36,978 nt of DNA from Planctomycetota bacterium (GCA_013349615.1 DUZJ01000029.1:1-36978); one strand, 5' to 3'. Positions 26,482 through 36,072 are shown, counted from the stretch's first letter. Made by a program: numbers and translations. Notes: generated from the sequence alone by a model not told the origin.

Positions 26482-26487
26482 ATTATA
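26482..26487 (-). promoter_or_regulatory. Possible thiE -10 box
   Basis: A perfect TATAAT on the minus strand ends 10 bases before the thiE ATG. The matching -35 (TTCAAT at 16 bp or ATTCAA at 17 bp) is weak. If used, transcription would start within a few bases of the start codon. Confidence 0.4.
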
Positions 26488-26712
26488 CGCGACTGCAACG
26501 GCTATTGAATAGCAAAAAATAAATCCAAAACGTCATGGTGGGAATCTTAGTTTATAGATGATGTTGCGAAGGAATCGCTGAAATCTGTGCCGAGAGGCTG
26601 GCAGATTATTTCTTGATTTACATCTTGGCACCAGTAATATAGAATTTAGTATTGTTTTTGAAAGACTTGCCAGGGACTGGCGCCGAACAAATACAGCAGG
26701 AAAGGTAGAGTT

Positions 26713-27168
26713 ATGGTTTGGCCAGGTGATGTCTTCAGTATAGTATTGGCCGTCGTGCTTGGTGCGGCAATCGGGATAGAGAGAGAATTCAGCGGTAAGG
26801 CAGCCGGACTTCGTACAAACGTCTTAATCTGCCTTGGCGCGGCGGCGTTTACCATAATCTCCAAACGAATGGCCGGCGAAAATGACTCGCTTACAAGGAT
26901 AGCCGCTCAAATTGTTACCGGCGTTGGTTTTCTTGGTGCCGGCGCCATCATCCAGGACAGGGCCGGCGTACACGGTTTAACCACAGCGGCGACAATCTGG
27001 TTCGTGGCGAGTCTTGGGATGGCTTGTGGGGCAGGCTTGTACGAGCTGGCACTTATATTGACGCTCCTTGCATTTTTTGTTCTTGTGGGCCTTCGGCAAA
27101 TACAAAAACCTCTAATGCGTCATAAGGTAAAACAAAAGCCGAAAGACGTTTTCGACGAACAGACCTGA
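26713..27168 (+). CDS. MgtC/SapB family membrane protein
   Basis: This 151-residue protein has four membrane helices and the family signature GAAIGIEREFSGKAAGLRTN followed by LICLGAAAFTIIS, GVGFLGAGAIIQD and GLTTAATIWFVASLGMACG. It lacks the soluble C-terminal domain of full MgtC, so it is of the short SapB type. Members affect adaptation to low Mg2+ or membrane potential; the exact role here is unknown. AGGAAAGG lies about 7 bases before the ATG. A weak CTGC/GCAG hairpin followed by T7 after the gene (27186-27212) may terminate it. Confidence 0.92.
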   Translation: MVWPGDVFSIVLAVVLGAAIGIEREFSGKAAGLRTNVLICLGAAAFTIISKRMAGENDSLTRIAAQIVTGVGFLGAGAIIQDRAGVHGLTTAATIWFVASLGMACGAGLYELALILTLLAFFVLVGLRQIQKPLMRHKVKQKPKDVFDEQT

Positions 27169-27307
27169 GCCGTCCGCAATTTTGCTGCTCTGTTTAGGTG
27201 CAGGCTTTTTTTGATTGATGATTGAAAGCACAGAGGACTTTTTCAATAAGCGATCTGTATCCATTTTTGTTATGGCAGTTTTGAACAGAACTCGGAGGAG
27301 CTTTATT

Positions 27308-30076
27308 ATGCCTGTTATCAAACTCAGTAAAAACTCAAACGCAAACATAGGCGAAAAACATTTTTTCTCTGCCCCGACATCAAGAGTCCAACGGGTACTA
27401 TTGGCTGTCTTAATAGTCATCATGACGCCGTTTTCGGCTTCCGGCAAAACGGTGGCCGAGTGGGACTTCAGCAAAGGAGCTCACGGCTGGACAGCAAATA
27501 GCAGGGTGGAAAATCTGCGTTCCTCGGCGCAGGGCCTGATTGTCAAATCAACAGGAGAGGACCCGTGGATAGAAGGTCCGCCGGTGGATTTGCCAGCCGA
27601 CAAGATGGTCAGAGTAAAGATACGCATGAAATCGAATGCAGACCAACATGCGGAGCTTTTTTACGGTAAGGCGTTTCGAGCCGGACGTTCCGTCCGATTC
27701 ACTACCCGAAACGACGGCCAATGGCACGACTATTCCCTTATTATCCGAGAAAAGCTGGGCCCAGGGACACGTTTTCGCCTCGACCCGTGTACGGGTAAGG
27801 GAGAAATTGCGGTTGCCTTCATCAAAATTGAGTCGCTAAGCGAAATGGTTGCTCCACCATTGGGAAAGCCAAAAAAACCTGACAAAACGCAGCGCGGTCC
27901 CGTATCGGTCAAATCCGGACAGCTTGAATTTGAGCATTATGGAAAGAGATGGGGAAACTTTGTTTTCAAAGTGGACGGCGTGGAAATGGCTGCGGGATAC
28001 GAGGGCGAGCTGATCGGCCTGTTGTTTTACGACCAGCCCGAATGGCTCAATCTCAAAAATGCAAAAGCAAAAGTTATTTTTGACAGTCGCTCTCAAGGTA
28101 GAGAATTCATAATCAAGGCCGTTATTAAAGACAGCAGAGGTGGCAACTGGCAGATACAAAAACGTATAACCGCCGGCAGACAGCAAGGCACGATAATAGT
28201 AGAAGTCGAAGTGAAAGTAGATAAGGATAGGGACATCCTCAACATACCGTGGCTGACACTCTTTCCGGGGCTCGGCACTTTCGGCGAAAGCAAATACCAG
28301 GGCCTGTTCGCCGGCGTAGAGTACCTCTGTGATGAGCCCAGCAGCAGTGACGCCGACATAGCCAAGCCGAAGCATGTCCGCCGTGTCCCCGACCCGGTCA
28401 AGATGACGTTTCCCCTTATGGCAATTGCAAATAACGGCAATTATATCGGCCTAATCTGGGAGCCGTCTGATATGGTGGCGGCAACATTCGATTCGCCGGA
28501 CAGAATTTACGATTCGGGCGCCCACGTTATGGCACTGTCGGCGCCCGCTGTGGGAGAGCTGCGTTTTGAAAATGAGCTTTTTGCCCATAGCCCTTTCAGA
28601 CTCGAAGCGAACAAGCCGTTGAAAGTCTCTATGCTGATAATCGGCGGTAAGGGGAAAAGCGTTGTCCCTGCGGTCAGGCATTACGTGGATATAAAGGGAC
28701 TGCCTGACCTGCCCGAATTCGAGGGAGGCTTCGGCGCTGCCGTCAACCTGCTTGCTCACGGCTGGATGGATTCTGAAATCAATAACAACGGCCTTTTCAG
28801 GCACGCGGTCTGGGGTGACAGTTTCGGGCCAACTGCAGCCGCCGATGCCGCGATGTTCATCGACTGGCTCGCAAATCATACCAGCGATGCTCAACTCCGC
28901 GCCAGACTCGAAACTGGCGAGGAAGAGGCACTGAACAGAATCCCCTCGGCACAACCTTTCTCAAGTGCCGTCTCGCACGTGCGCCTGCCGACGGCTCCTT
29001 TAATCTTTGGACGCGCTTATGAATACGTGCGGCACCGACATAACGAGTCTCTGCGGCTGCTCAGGAGCTTTGAGGAAAATGGTATAAAACTCTATCGGCC
29101 GGGCAGAACGGACTACTCAAAAACCCATTTCGCAAAACATGCTAATGGTCTTTCAGGCCGGGACATGGTCAGAATTCTTGAAGGTGCGGCATTATCGCCT
29201 GATGAAGAACTCATTAACAAAGCTCTCGAGCTGCTTGATAAACAGACCGTTCTGTATGCGGACACCGTCCCTCGTGGAGCACAAACCTGGGAGGTGCCCC
29301 TGCACACACCGGACATATTGGCCTCGGCCCACATGATTAAGGCTTACGTTCTCGGCTATATTATTTCAGGAAAAGAAAAATATCTCGAACAGGCGCGCTA
29401 TTGGGCGTGGACAGGCGTTCCGTTCGTTTATCTTTACCCGCCCACATCCGGCGAAGTGGGTCTTTATGCAACGATACCAGTCCTGGGCGCGACCAACTGG
29501 CAGGCGCCTTTGTGGATTGGGCTTCCCGTGCAATGGTGCGGCCTTGTTTACTGCTCCGCTTTGCACCTGCTAAGCGAATACGATGCGGAAGGCCAATGGC
29601 AAAAAATTGCCAAAGGAATCACGACTGCCGGCCTGCAGATGACCTGGCCGGTAACAGATAAGAAGCGTCAGGGATTGCTGCCGGATATTTTCAATTTGCG
29701 GCAGCAGATAAGCGCGGGTCCCGCCATAAATCCGGGGACGGCCCAGGCCCATTTAGCCGAGCTTTATGGGAGAGGCAAAATATATGATATGAAGAAACTC
29801 CGTAATCGCGGCTGGTTCGTTCATACGCCTTGCGTGATAAGTGACATTCGGGAAGACAGGGGTGGAGTTACTTTCACAGCGGATGGATGGCGTAATAAAA
29901 CCTACTATGTGCTGATTTCAGGCATTGAAAAAGAACCGAAGGACGTCGGCGTGCGAAAAGTTTTTCAGATATCGACCGAACCGTCTCCTTTCAAACCCGC
30001 TAAGAAAGAGTTTTACAGCGAACACGGCTATCTCATAATCACCCTGAAGGCAAAATCGCAAATTCGAATCAGATAA
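27308..30076 (+). CDS. Large secreted protein with N-terminal CBM-like domain, probable glycan-degrading enzyme
   Basis: This 922-residue protein has a late signal peptide (residues about 26-46, RVQRVLLAVLIVIMTPFSASG). A beta-sandwich carbohydrate-binding-like domain follows (about 50-160, starting VAEWDFSKGAHGW). A second beta-rich part comes next (about 190-430), then an alpha-helical region (about 460-830, for example DMVRILEGAALSPDEELI and YLEQARYWAWTGVPFVYLYPP). The alpha/alpha-toroid look fits polysaccharide lyases or GH families with that fold, but no family can be named. I chose the ATG at 27308 because GGAGGAG lies 8 bases upstream. The longer frame from 27215 would place residues before the signal peptide. 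GH130 follows downstream. Confidence 0.75.
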   Translation: MPVIKLSKNSNANIGEKHFFSAPTSRVQRVLLAVLIVIMTPFSASGKTVAEWDFSKGAHGWTANSRVENLRSSAQGLIVKSTGEDPWIEGPPVDLPADKMVRVKIRMKSNADQHAELFYGKAFRAGRSVRFTTRNDGQWHDYSLIIREKLGPGTRFRLDPCTGKGEIAVAFIKIESLSEMVAPPLGKPKKPDKTQRGPVSVKSGQLEFEHYGKRWGNFVFKVDGVEMAAGYEGELIGLLFYDQPEWLNLKNAKAKVIFDSRSQGREFIIKAVIKDSRGGNWQIQKRITAGRQQGTIIVEVEVKVDKDRDILNIPWLTLFPGLGTFGESKYQGLFAGVEYLCDEPSSSDADIAKPKHVRRVPDPVKMTFPLMAIANNGNYIGLIWEPSDMVAATFDSPDRIYDSGAHVMALSAPAVGELRFENELFAHSPFRLEANKPLKVSMLIIGGKGKSVVPAVRHYVDIKGLPDLPEFEGGFGAAVNLLAHGWMDSEINNNGLFRHAVWGDSFGPTAAADAAMFIDWLANHTSDAQLRARLETGEEEALNRIPSAQPFSSAVSHVRLPTAPLIFGRAYEYVRHRHNESLRLLRSFEENGIKLYRPGRTDYSKTHFAKHANGLSGRDMVRILEGAALSPDEELINKALELLDKQTVLYADTVPRGAQTWEVPLHTPDILASAHMIKAYVLGYIISGKEKYLEQARYWAWTGVPFVYLYPPTSGEVGLYATIPVLGATNWQAPLWIGLPVQWCGLVYCSALHLLSEYDAEGQWQKIAKGITTAGLQMTWPVTDKKRQGLLPDIFNLRQQISAGPAINPGTAQAHLAELYGRGKIYDMKKLRNRGWFVHTPCVISDIREDRGGVTFTADGWRNKTYYVLISGIEKEPKDVGVRKVFQISTEPSPFKPAKKEFYSEHGYLIITLKAKSQIRIR

Positions 30077-30132
30077 AATACGCTATTCGAATTTAGCCTC
30101 GTCACGCTCGGGTTTTGTCTGCGAGATTACTT

Positions 30133-30208
30133 GCCCCGTTACCTGTGGCAGAGTTAGAAGTCTCGCATTTTTGCGGTTTACGCCCTTCTATGGAATTTCT
30201 AACGGGGC
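30133..30208. repeat. Inverted-repeat element, copy A
   Basis: GCCCCGTTA (30133-30141) pairs with TAACGGGGC (30200-30208). The right arm GGAATTTCTAACGGGG also occurs, reversed, in copy B at 31350-31365. The two copies bracket the GH130 gene. This looks like a small palindromic mobile repeat; no transposase is nearby. Confidence 0.65.
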
Positions 30209-30290
30209 TTGCATCTGAGGAAGCAAGCAGCTATTATTACCGCATAGTGTCCAGTTATGTTATTCTAACGCCGGTTAAGGGAATCGTAGA

Positions 30291-31337
30291 ATGTCGCTAT
30301 TTCGTTCGCCACATAATCCTATAATTGGGCCGAAGGATGTTAAGCCTTCCAGCAAAGACTTTGAAGTCATCGGCGTTTTTAATGCCGGCGTTACCCGTTT
30401 CGATGATGAGGTCATTTTGCTTCTTCGAGTGGCCGAGCGCCCGATTAGTACACACCCGGACATCGTGTTAGCCGGCGTTTACGATGTCGCCCTGGGTGAA
30501 ATCGTCTTGAAAGAGTTTTCGAGAGATGAGCCGGAGAACGATTTTTCCGACCCGAGGTTAATAATAAGGCCTGACCAGACATATCTGACATCGATTTCAC
30601 ATTTGAGGCTGGCACGCAGCGCCGACGGCATCAACTTTGATATTGAAGATACGCCTGCTCTTGGCCCGGCAAATGATATTGAAAGCTTTGGCATTGAGGA
30701 CCCACGGATTAGTCTTATTGACGGCACATACTATATTACTTACGTTGCGGTTTGTCCTCTTGGGGTAACAACCTGCCTGGCGTCTACGAAGGATTTCAAG
30801 TCCTTCCAGCGTCTCGGCGTTATCTTCTGTCCGGAGAACAAGGACGTTGTACTTTTCCCCGAACGAATTAACGGCAAATATTATGCCCTGCACAGGCCGG
30901 TTTCGCCCCTGTTTAAGAAGCAGGACATCTGGCTCGCGGAGTCGCCCGATCTGAGATGCTGGGGAAGTCATCGGTTTCTGTGCGCCCCTGATGAAAACCG
31001 CTGGGACCAGATAAAGGTCGGCCCAAGCGCAGTGCCTTTTAAGATTGAGCAGGGATGGCTGGAGGTTTATCACGGTGTGGGCCGCGACAATCGCTACTGC
31101 CTTGGGGCAGTGCTTCTGGATGCCGGCCGGCCATGGAAAATTATCGCAAGGGGGGAGAAACCAATTTTCCAGCCGCAGGCCGATTATGAGACAAGTGGTT
31201 TTTTTTCAAATGTGATATTCACCTGCGGCCTGCTCTTTGAAGATGATAAGCTCAAGATTTATTATGGCGCCGCCGACACTACTATTTGCTATGCGGAGCT
31301 GTCCCTGGAAGAAATCCTCGACGGTTTGAATTTATAA
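30291..31337 (+). CDS. Glycoside hydrolase family 130 protein (mannoside phosphorylase or mannosidase)
   Basis: This 348-residue five-bladed propeller has no signal peptide, so it is cytoplasmic. GH130 motifs are FGIEDPRIS (catalytic Asp137), DVVLFPERINGKYYALHRP, KVGPSAVPF, WLEVYHGV and YYGAADTTIC near the end. GH130 enzymes cleave beta-mannosides, either with phosphate or by hydrolysis; I cannot choose between these from sequence alone. AAGGGA lies about 9 bases before the ATG. Its location after the secreted CBM-like protein suggests use of imported mannosyl oligosaccharides. Confidence 0.92.
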   Translation: MSLFRSPHNPIIGPKDVKPSSKDFEVIGVFNAGVTRFDDEVILLLRVAERPISTHPDIVLAGVYDVALGEIVLKEFSRDEPENDFSDPRLIIRPDQTYLTSISHLRLARSADGINFDIEDTPALGPANDIESFGIEDPRISLIDGTYYITYVAVCPLGVTTCLASTKDFKSFQRLGVIFCPENKDVVLFPERINGKYYALHRPVSPLFKKQDIWLAESPDLRCWGSHRFLCAPDENRWDQIKVGPSAVPFKIEQGWLEVYHGVGRDNRYCLGAVLLDAGRPWKIIARGEKPIFQPQADYETSGFFSNVIFTCGLLFEDDKLKIYYGAADTTICYAELSLEEILDGLNL

Positions 31338-31348
31338 ATGTAGCGTTC

Positions 31349-31409
31349 ACCCCGTTAGAAATTCCACAACGTGTAAGCTGATACGCCGGGCTAAGATTTC
31401 TAACGGGGT
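31349..31409. repeat. Inverted-repeat element, copy B
   Basis: ACCCCGTTAGAAAT (31349-31362) pairs over 14 bp with ATTTCTAACGGGGT (31396-31409) around a 33-nt loop. It lies 11 bases past the GH130 stop and between convergent genes, so it could also act as a transcription-ending hairpin, but T-tracts are absent. Confidence 0.75.
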
Positions 31410-31438
31410 TCACGATATAAGATTTTTCTTTCCGGTCG

Positions 31439-33847
31439 TTAGTCCTTGTCTTTGGAGCGTTCCGACGATTGAGCTTTGAAGAAACCTTTCTTTTTGCAAT
31501 ACTGATACAGGAATGAAACAGCTATCAGTGCTCCTCCTAACACTATAAAGCCCGCAATCCGGTAGACACTTTCTACAGTACTCATATCGTATGTAAACAC
31601 TTTCAGCAAGGCAAGGGTGAAAAGGCCCAGTGCTATGTATCTGAGCGTAACAACTTTTCGCCAGAAGCCTATTACCATCAAGGCGACCGCGTAGAGTGCC
31701 CACATAACGGATATGTACATCTGGGCTAAGAATTCCCAGTTTGTAACCGGCTCCGGCCCCCGGCCCCGATAATACCAGTACAGGTAGATTTCCCCCGTCA
31801 GCAGAACCCACAAGAGAAATACGGCAGTTAGTGAAGACAGCAAAGCGAGGTACTGTTTTTGTCGAGCTTCTTTTTCGTAACGCTCGAGCAGATAGGCGGA
31901 TGTCGGAAGTGCTGAGACGAAAATGAGTGCGATGATGAACGTAGGATTAGCGAAGATAATGAACGGTTCGCGATGGAAACCGAAGAAGAAAATCATTACA
32001 AATACCGAACCGACTCCGGCAAAGAGCAATGCGAAGGTTTTGCATATCTGTCCTCCCGGGCTGAATGGCCGTGCGGCAAAGGCCAGCATCGATGCGGTCA
32101 ATATGACAGTGAATCCCTCGGAAAAATACTGATAGTATGGAGTGTTCAAACGTTCGCCGAGATTCAGGACTATATGATGGTGCCATTCCATCACACAGGC
32201 GGCAAATAATGTCAGGACAAAGCCCATGTGGAGCAATTGTGTAGACGTTTCACGCTGGCCAGCATCCAGATGCCCGGCTCGCCGGTAGATAAGATGGAAC
32301 AGATAAAAGGCGACACCCACAAAAAGACAGGACACAAAGGGTATGTTCAGAATGATATCAAAAGGTTCCGAGTGCAGAGGCAGCTTAGTGAGGATGGCCA
32401 GACCACTTAACGCCAGGGCGACAAAAGAAGCGATTCTTGTGCACTTACTGTCATATACGTTACCAATAAGAGCAAGTATTACTGCTTGGGCGGACCAGGC
32501 CATCACCGCTGCATATATTTTAAAGTACAGCGGTATCGCAACTGTTATACAGAACAAGCCGATTGCCAGAAAGGTAACCTGCAGTCGCAGGTCAGCTCTG
32601 CAGCGTTTTCTTATCGCTTGCATCATTACCAGATGTGCAATAGCCATCGCCAGTACGCACAGCGCGAGTGCGTTTTTATGGTCGACATACAAAATCCTGT
32701 ACAGATAGTAGGATACAATCGCTGCATTTGCCAGCGTCAACAATGGCGCTTCCCTTTGGGCGATAGTCCTTTTAACCAGCTCATAAAGGGTTGGCAGTAT
32801 CAGGAATATGGTAAAGAACACAGCCAGCCAAACAAGTGCGACTGCCAGTTGCCCACGACCGGCAGGTACATAGAACTTTTCGAACCACCTCGTGTAAAGA
32901 ATAAAGGTTCCTGTAAGGGCGAGGATATTGACCGCACGCCATTTTCTAAAGAACGAGCATAACATCGTCCCAACGCTCAGAATAGAGACGTAGGTAAACA
33001 GCGCAAATGGCCGGTTTACAGGTATTGACAGGATTACAGGAGACAGGAATCCGCCGAGAAGCGCAAGGAAAGCCATCACTATCTCATCAAGGCCGACCGC
33101 ATACAGAAGCGCCGCCGCGGTTATAATTATTGAAAGGGCGAAAGCAGGGGTCGAACCAATTAATCCATAAAACCCATAGGCTGAAAACACTGCGGCGTAA
33201 AGTATGGCAAAACCCAGCGCAGTAACACCCTTGGCAACAATGCCATAGCCGCGCAATCTGGTTAATTCGCCCACGCTGATTGCCAGAAGACCGGTAATCG
33301 TGGTTATGATAACCCTGCCGATTTCCGTTACCCAATGTTCGTAAGCGTATTTCAGGAAGAAGCATATTCCCACGATAAATGTTATGATACCGACGATGTT
33401 GACCCATTTGGTTCCGATACGCTGTTCAAGAGACGATTTTGTAGCTTTAACTTTTTGTTTAACTTCTGCATCGCTATCTGCAGGTTTTTTGCCGGACTGT
33501 TTGGACTTGTCCCCGGAAGCAGGGGAAGAGTTTGGTGGCATTGCAGCTTCGGGTGGATTCCCCTCAACCGCCGGTGTTTGTTCGCCAACGGCCTGCTTCT
33601 CTTTGGCAGGCGGTTCTTTCGGCGTTGGTGGTTCCGATTTTGCGCTTGCCTGTGGCGGCTTGGGTGGGGGCAATTCAGCCTCGGTTGCGTGGCGGGGGGG
33701 TTCGGGTTGCTGGGGCGCGGCGGAATCCAGTCTCTTTTCTATGCCTTTGAGCCGGTTATTCATCCTGATGACAATGAAAAATATTATAACCGGCAGAAGA
33801 AGTGCTGACATTAGTATAACCAGTGCAAGAAATGCTAACATTTCCAT
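31439..33847 (-). CDS. DUF2339 multi-pass membrane protein
   Basis: This 802-residue protein has one N-terminal membrane helix (about 4-27). A Pro/Ala/Glu/Lys-rich cytoplasmic or periplasmic linker follows (about 40-135). About twenty membrane helices begin at KWVNIVGIITFIVGICFFLKYA, characteristic of DUF2339. The function is unknown; family members are membrane proteins of several phyla. AGGAGG lies 8 bases before the ATG. It is divergent from the membrane sulfatase, with 227 bases between them. Confidence 0.9.
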   Translation of the reverse strand: MEMLAFLALVILMSALLLPVIIFFIVIRMNNRLKGIEKRLDSAAPQQPEPPRHATEAELPPPKPPQASAKSEPPTPKEPPAKEKQAVGEQTPAVEGNPPEAAMPPNSSPASGDKSKQSGKKPADSDAEVKQKVKATKSSLEQRIGTKWVNIVGIITFIVGICFFLKYAYEHWVTEIGRVIITTITGLLAISVGELTRLRGYGIVAKGVTALGFAILYAAVFSAYGFYGLIGSTPAFALSIIITAAALLYAVGLDEIVMAFLALLGGFLSPVILSIPVNRPFALFTYVSILSVGTMLCSFFRKWRAVNILALTGTFILYTRWFEKFYVPAGRGQLAVALVWLAVFFTIFLILPTLYELVKRTIAQREAPLLTLANAAIVSYYLYRILYVDHKNALALCVLAMAIAHLVMMQAIRKRCRADLRLQVTFLAIGLFCITVAIPLYFKIYAAVMAWSAQAVILALIGNVYDSKCTRIASFVALALSGLAILTKLPLHSEPFDIILNIPFVSCLFVGVAFYLFHLIYRRAGHLDAGQRETSTQLLHMGFVLTLFAACVMEWHHHIVLNLGERLNTPYYQYFSEGFTVILTASMLAFAARPFSPGGQICKTFALLFAGVGSVFVMIFFFGFHREPFIIFANPTFIIALIFVSALPTSAYLLERYEKEARQKQYLALLSSLTAVFLLWVLLTGEIYLYWYYRGRGPEPVTNWEFLAQMYISVMWALYAVALMVIGFWRKVVTLRYIALGLFTLALLKVFTYDMSTVESVYRIAGFIVLGGALIAVSFLYQYCKKKGFFKAQSSERSKDKD

Positions 33848-34037
33848 TTCTGTTGCCTCCTGAGTAAAGAGAAGAAAAGCGGTTTTATTGGCAACAATGT
33901 CATAAGCATTTAATTCAATAATGCCGAAATAACAATATAAAATTAGTCTGAATGGCTCGGTAAATCAAGAGTAATTATGTGCTTGTCTCGCATTGCCGCA
34001 AGGTCAGCCGGATAATGTCACAAAAATAGGTATCCTC

Positions 34038-34066
34038 TTGCCATTTGCGGGCACTTTTAGTATTTT
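34038..34066 (+). promoter_or_regulatory. Promoter of the membrane sulfatase gene, likely leaderless
   Basis: TTGCCA (34038-34043), a 17-bp spacer and TATTTT (34061-34066) lie with 8 bases between the -10 box and the ATG at 34075. No ribosome-binding site is seen. The geometry repeats that of hemL and smpB. Confidence 0.55.
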
Positions 34067-34074
34067 GACGCGTT

Positions 34075-36072
34075 ATGGATAACGAACGTTCGCAATCCAG
34101 TTCCAGTCTCGCAAGCTACTTGTCTATTCGCCGCTTGTATAGTTTTTTAGCTGCCCGCCCCTATAGCATCATTATGTTTGGTGCGCTCTTTTGCACCCTG
34201 GCCGTAAAATTCTTTCATTCCTGGCGTAACGACCTGGTCAATGAATACGGTGGATGGATTCTTGCCGATATATCGGTGCTGTTGGGAATCGAAGTTATCC
34301 TAACGTTGGTCTGTTTTGGCTGGCCTCGCAAATTAGTTGTCCGCATAACCACCGTTTTTGCTGCTATTGTATGCACATGGTCGGTTATGAATGCCGGCTG
34401 GCTCATAAGAACAGGAAGACAAATCCTGCCCTCGGTCCTTTTGTCGTTAATCCGCGACCCCTTAATCGCACTGGGTATGGTCGGCGTTAATCTTATAAAG
34501 ATGCCGAAGGCAGCCGTAATCCTGCTTGGCCCAAGCGCAGTTGCTCTTACCTTTTTCTTTTATGTTTTGGCAAAGCCGAGGCTGCCGGCTTACAGCCACA
34601 AACGCTTTATTAAGAGAACGATTATTTGTATCGTCATTATCCTTACCGCAGTTTCGCTTCGAGATGTGGTTGTAAGGCAAAGCTCATCACAAACAATTTC
34701 TGAAGAGATGCGTTATAATTGTCACTTAAGAGCGATAACAAGCCTTTTTTTCTCCGGTACCGGGCAGTTAGCTAAAGCTGATTTTGAAAATGCCAAACGT
34801 AGAATACCCGCTTTTGACCAGGTACAAATTGACATGTCACCCCGCTCGCAGCGGATAAACCATAACGTAGTTATAGTTGTACTTGAGGGAGTTCAGTACA
34901 GGTACACTTCGCTGGCAGAGCCCCAAAGTAACCTGACACCATATCTTGCATCTTTGGCCGGGCAGGGTGCCGAATTTATAAATGCCCGCTCGACACTTAC
35001 CCACACCACAAAGGTATTGTTTGCTTTATTGACCGGCAGATTTCCTTCCGCATCCCAGGACATTGCCGAGACGGTTCCCGCTGCAAAGCCCTATGCCGGC
35101 ATCGCAACGATTCTAAAGAAGAATTTGAATTTTCGGACCGCGTTTTTTCAATCGGCCAAAGGCAGCTTCGAAGCCCGGCCCGGGTTGGTCTATAATCTCG
35201 GCTTCGATAAGTTCTGGACAAGAGATGATTTGAACGACCCCAACGCCTTTATCGGCTACCTGGCCTGCGATGAGTTTTCAATGTTACAACCAATTAGCGA
35301 ATGGATAAAATCTGAGCAAAGACCATTTTTTCTGACGGTTCTTTGCTCGGTTACCCACGACCCTTACGAGGTCCCCGAGTGGTTTGCCGAGCCGGCCAAA
35401 GAGCCGGTAGAGCGTTATCGACAGGTGATTTCTTATACCGACAAATTTATAGCTGCACTGGACGCCGAGCTTGGAAAGCTAAATCTCGTGGACAACACTA
35501 TTTTTTGTGTTGTCGCAGACCACGGCGAAGCGTTTGGCGAGCACGGCCTGCTCGGCCATGAACGAATAGCCTTCGATGAGGCCTTGCGCATACCATGGAT
35601 TATGAGGGCCCCGTCTTTGGTTAAGCCGAAAAGCAAGGTTACAGAGCCGGTCAGCTCCATCGATTTAGTCCCGACACTGTTAACTCTGTTTGGCTTCGAT
35701 ACCAACAGCGTTGGTTTTGACGGTACAGATGCGCTCGGGCATATTCCCGATGACCGCCCGGTATATTTCTCCGGCTGGATGCAGCAGGGTCCCGCAGGTT
35801 TTGTAGAAGGTAATCGCAAGTACGTATACAATCCGATGGACAAGAAGGTCAGTGTGTATGGCCTCAGCAGCGACCCATTTGAGTTAGTTAGAATCGAGCT
35901 GGCTGAGCAGAAGGCTCAGGAAATTGCCGATGACATTATTGCCTGGCGGAAAAACAGCATTTTTCGGCTCGACCGGAAGCGGACCGGCAAGAAGGTGCTC
36001 TTTGACTCCTGGCTTTGTCGCTGGACCAACAGGGTTTCCTCGGTCAAATATCGCAGGAGAGAGCGCAAGTAA
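34075..36072 (+). CDS. Membrane-bound sulfatase-fold enzyme (LTA synthase / phosphotransferase type)
   Basis: This 665-residue protein has about five N-terminal membrane helices (residues 30-200) and an extracytoplasmic alkaline-phosphatase/sulfatase-fold domain (about 260-620). Where sulfatases have Cys/Ser, Thr311 stands in HTTKVLFALLTG, as in LtaS and phosphoethanolamine transferases. Glu271 in VVLEGVQ and the DHGE motif in VVADHGEAFGEHG supply metal ligands. It therefore probably transfers a phospho-group (glycerol phosphate or phosphoethanolamine) to an envelope glycan, rather than hydrolysing sulfate esters. The start has no Shine-Dalgarno site and is likely leaderless. The donor and acceptor are unknown. 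Confidence 0.85.
   Translation: MDNERSQSSSSLASYLSIRRLYSFLAARPYSIIMFGALFCTLAVKFFHSWRNDLVNEYGGWILADISVLLGIEVILTLVCFGWPRKLVVRITTVFAAIVCTWSVMNAGWLIRTGRQILPSVLLSLIRDPLIALGMVGVNLIKMPKAAVILLGPSAVALTFFFYVLAKPRLPAYSHKRFIKRTIICIVIILTAVSLRDVVVRQSSSQTISEEMRYNCHLRAITSLFFSGTGQLAKADFENAKRRIPAFDQVQIDMSPRSQRINHNVVIVVLEGVQYRYTSLAEPQSNLTPYLASLAGQGAEFINARSTLTHTTKVLFALLTGRFPSASQDIAETVPAAKPYAGIATILKKNLNFRTAFFQSAKGSFEARPGLVYNLGFDKFWTRDDLNDPNAFIGYLACDEFSMLQPISEWIKSEQRPFFLTVLCSVTHDPYEVPEWFAEPAKEPVERYRQVISYTDKFIAALDAELGKLNLVDNTIFCVVADHGEAFGEHGLLGHERIAFDEALRIPWIMRAPSLVKPKSKVTEPVSSIDLVPTLLTLFGFDTNSVGFDGTDALGHIPDDRPVYFSGWMQQGPAGFVEGNRKYVYNPMDKKVSVYGLSSDPFELVRIELAEQKAQEIADDIIAWRKNSIFRLDRKRTGKKVLFDSWLCRWTNRVSSVKYRRRERK

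Noticed and set aside
26472-26712. TPP riboswitch upstream of thiE
   Set aside because: I looked for the CTGAGA and TGAACCTGA-type cores on the minus strand and found none.
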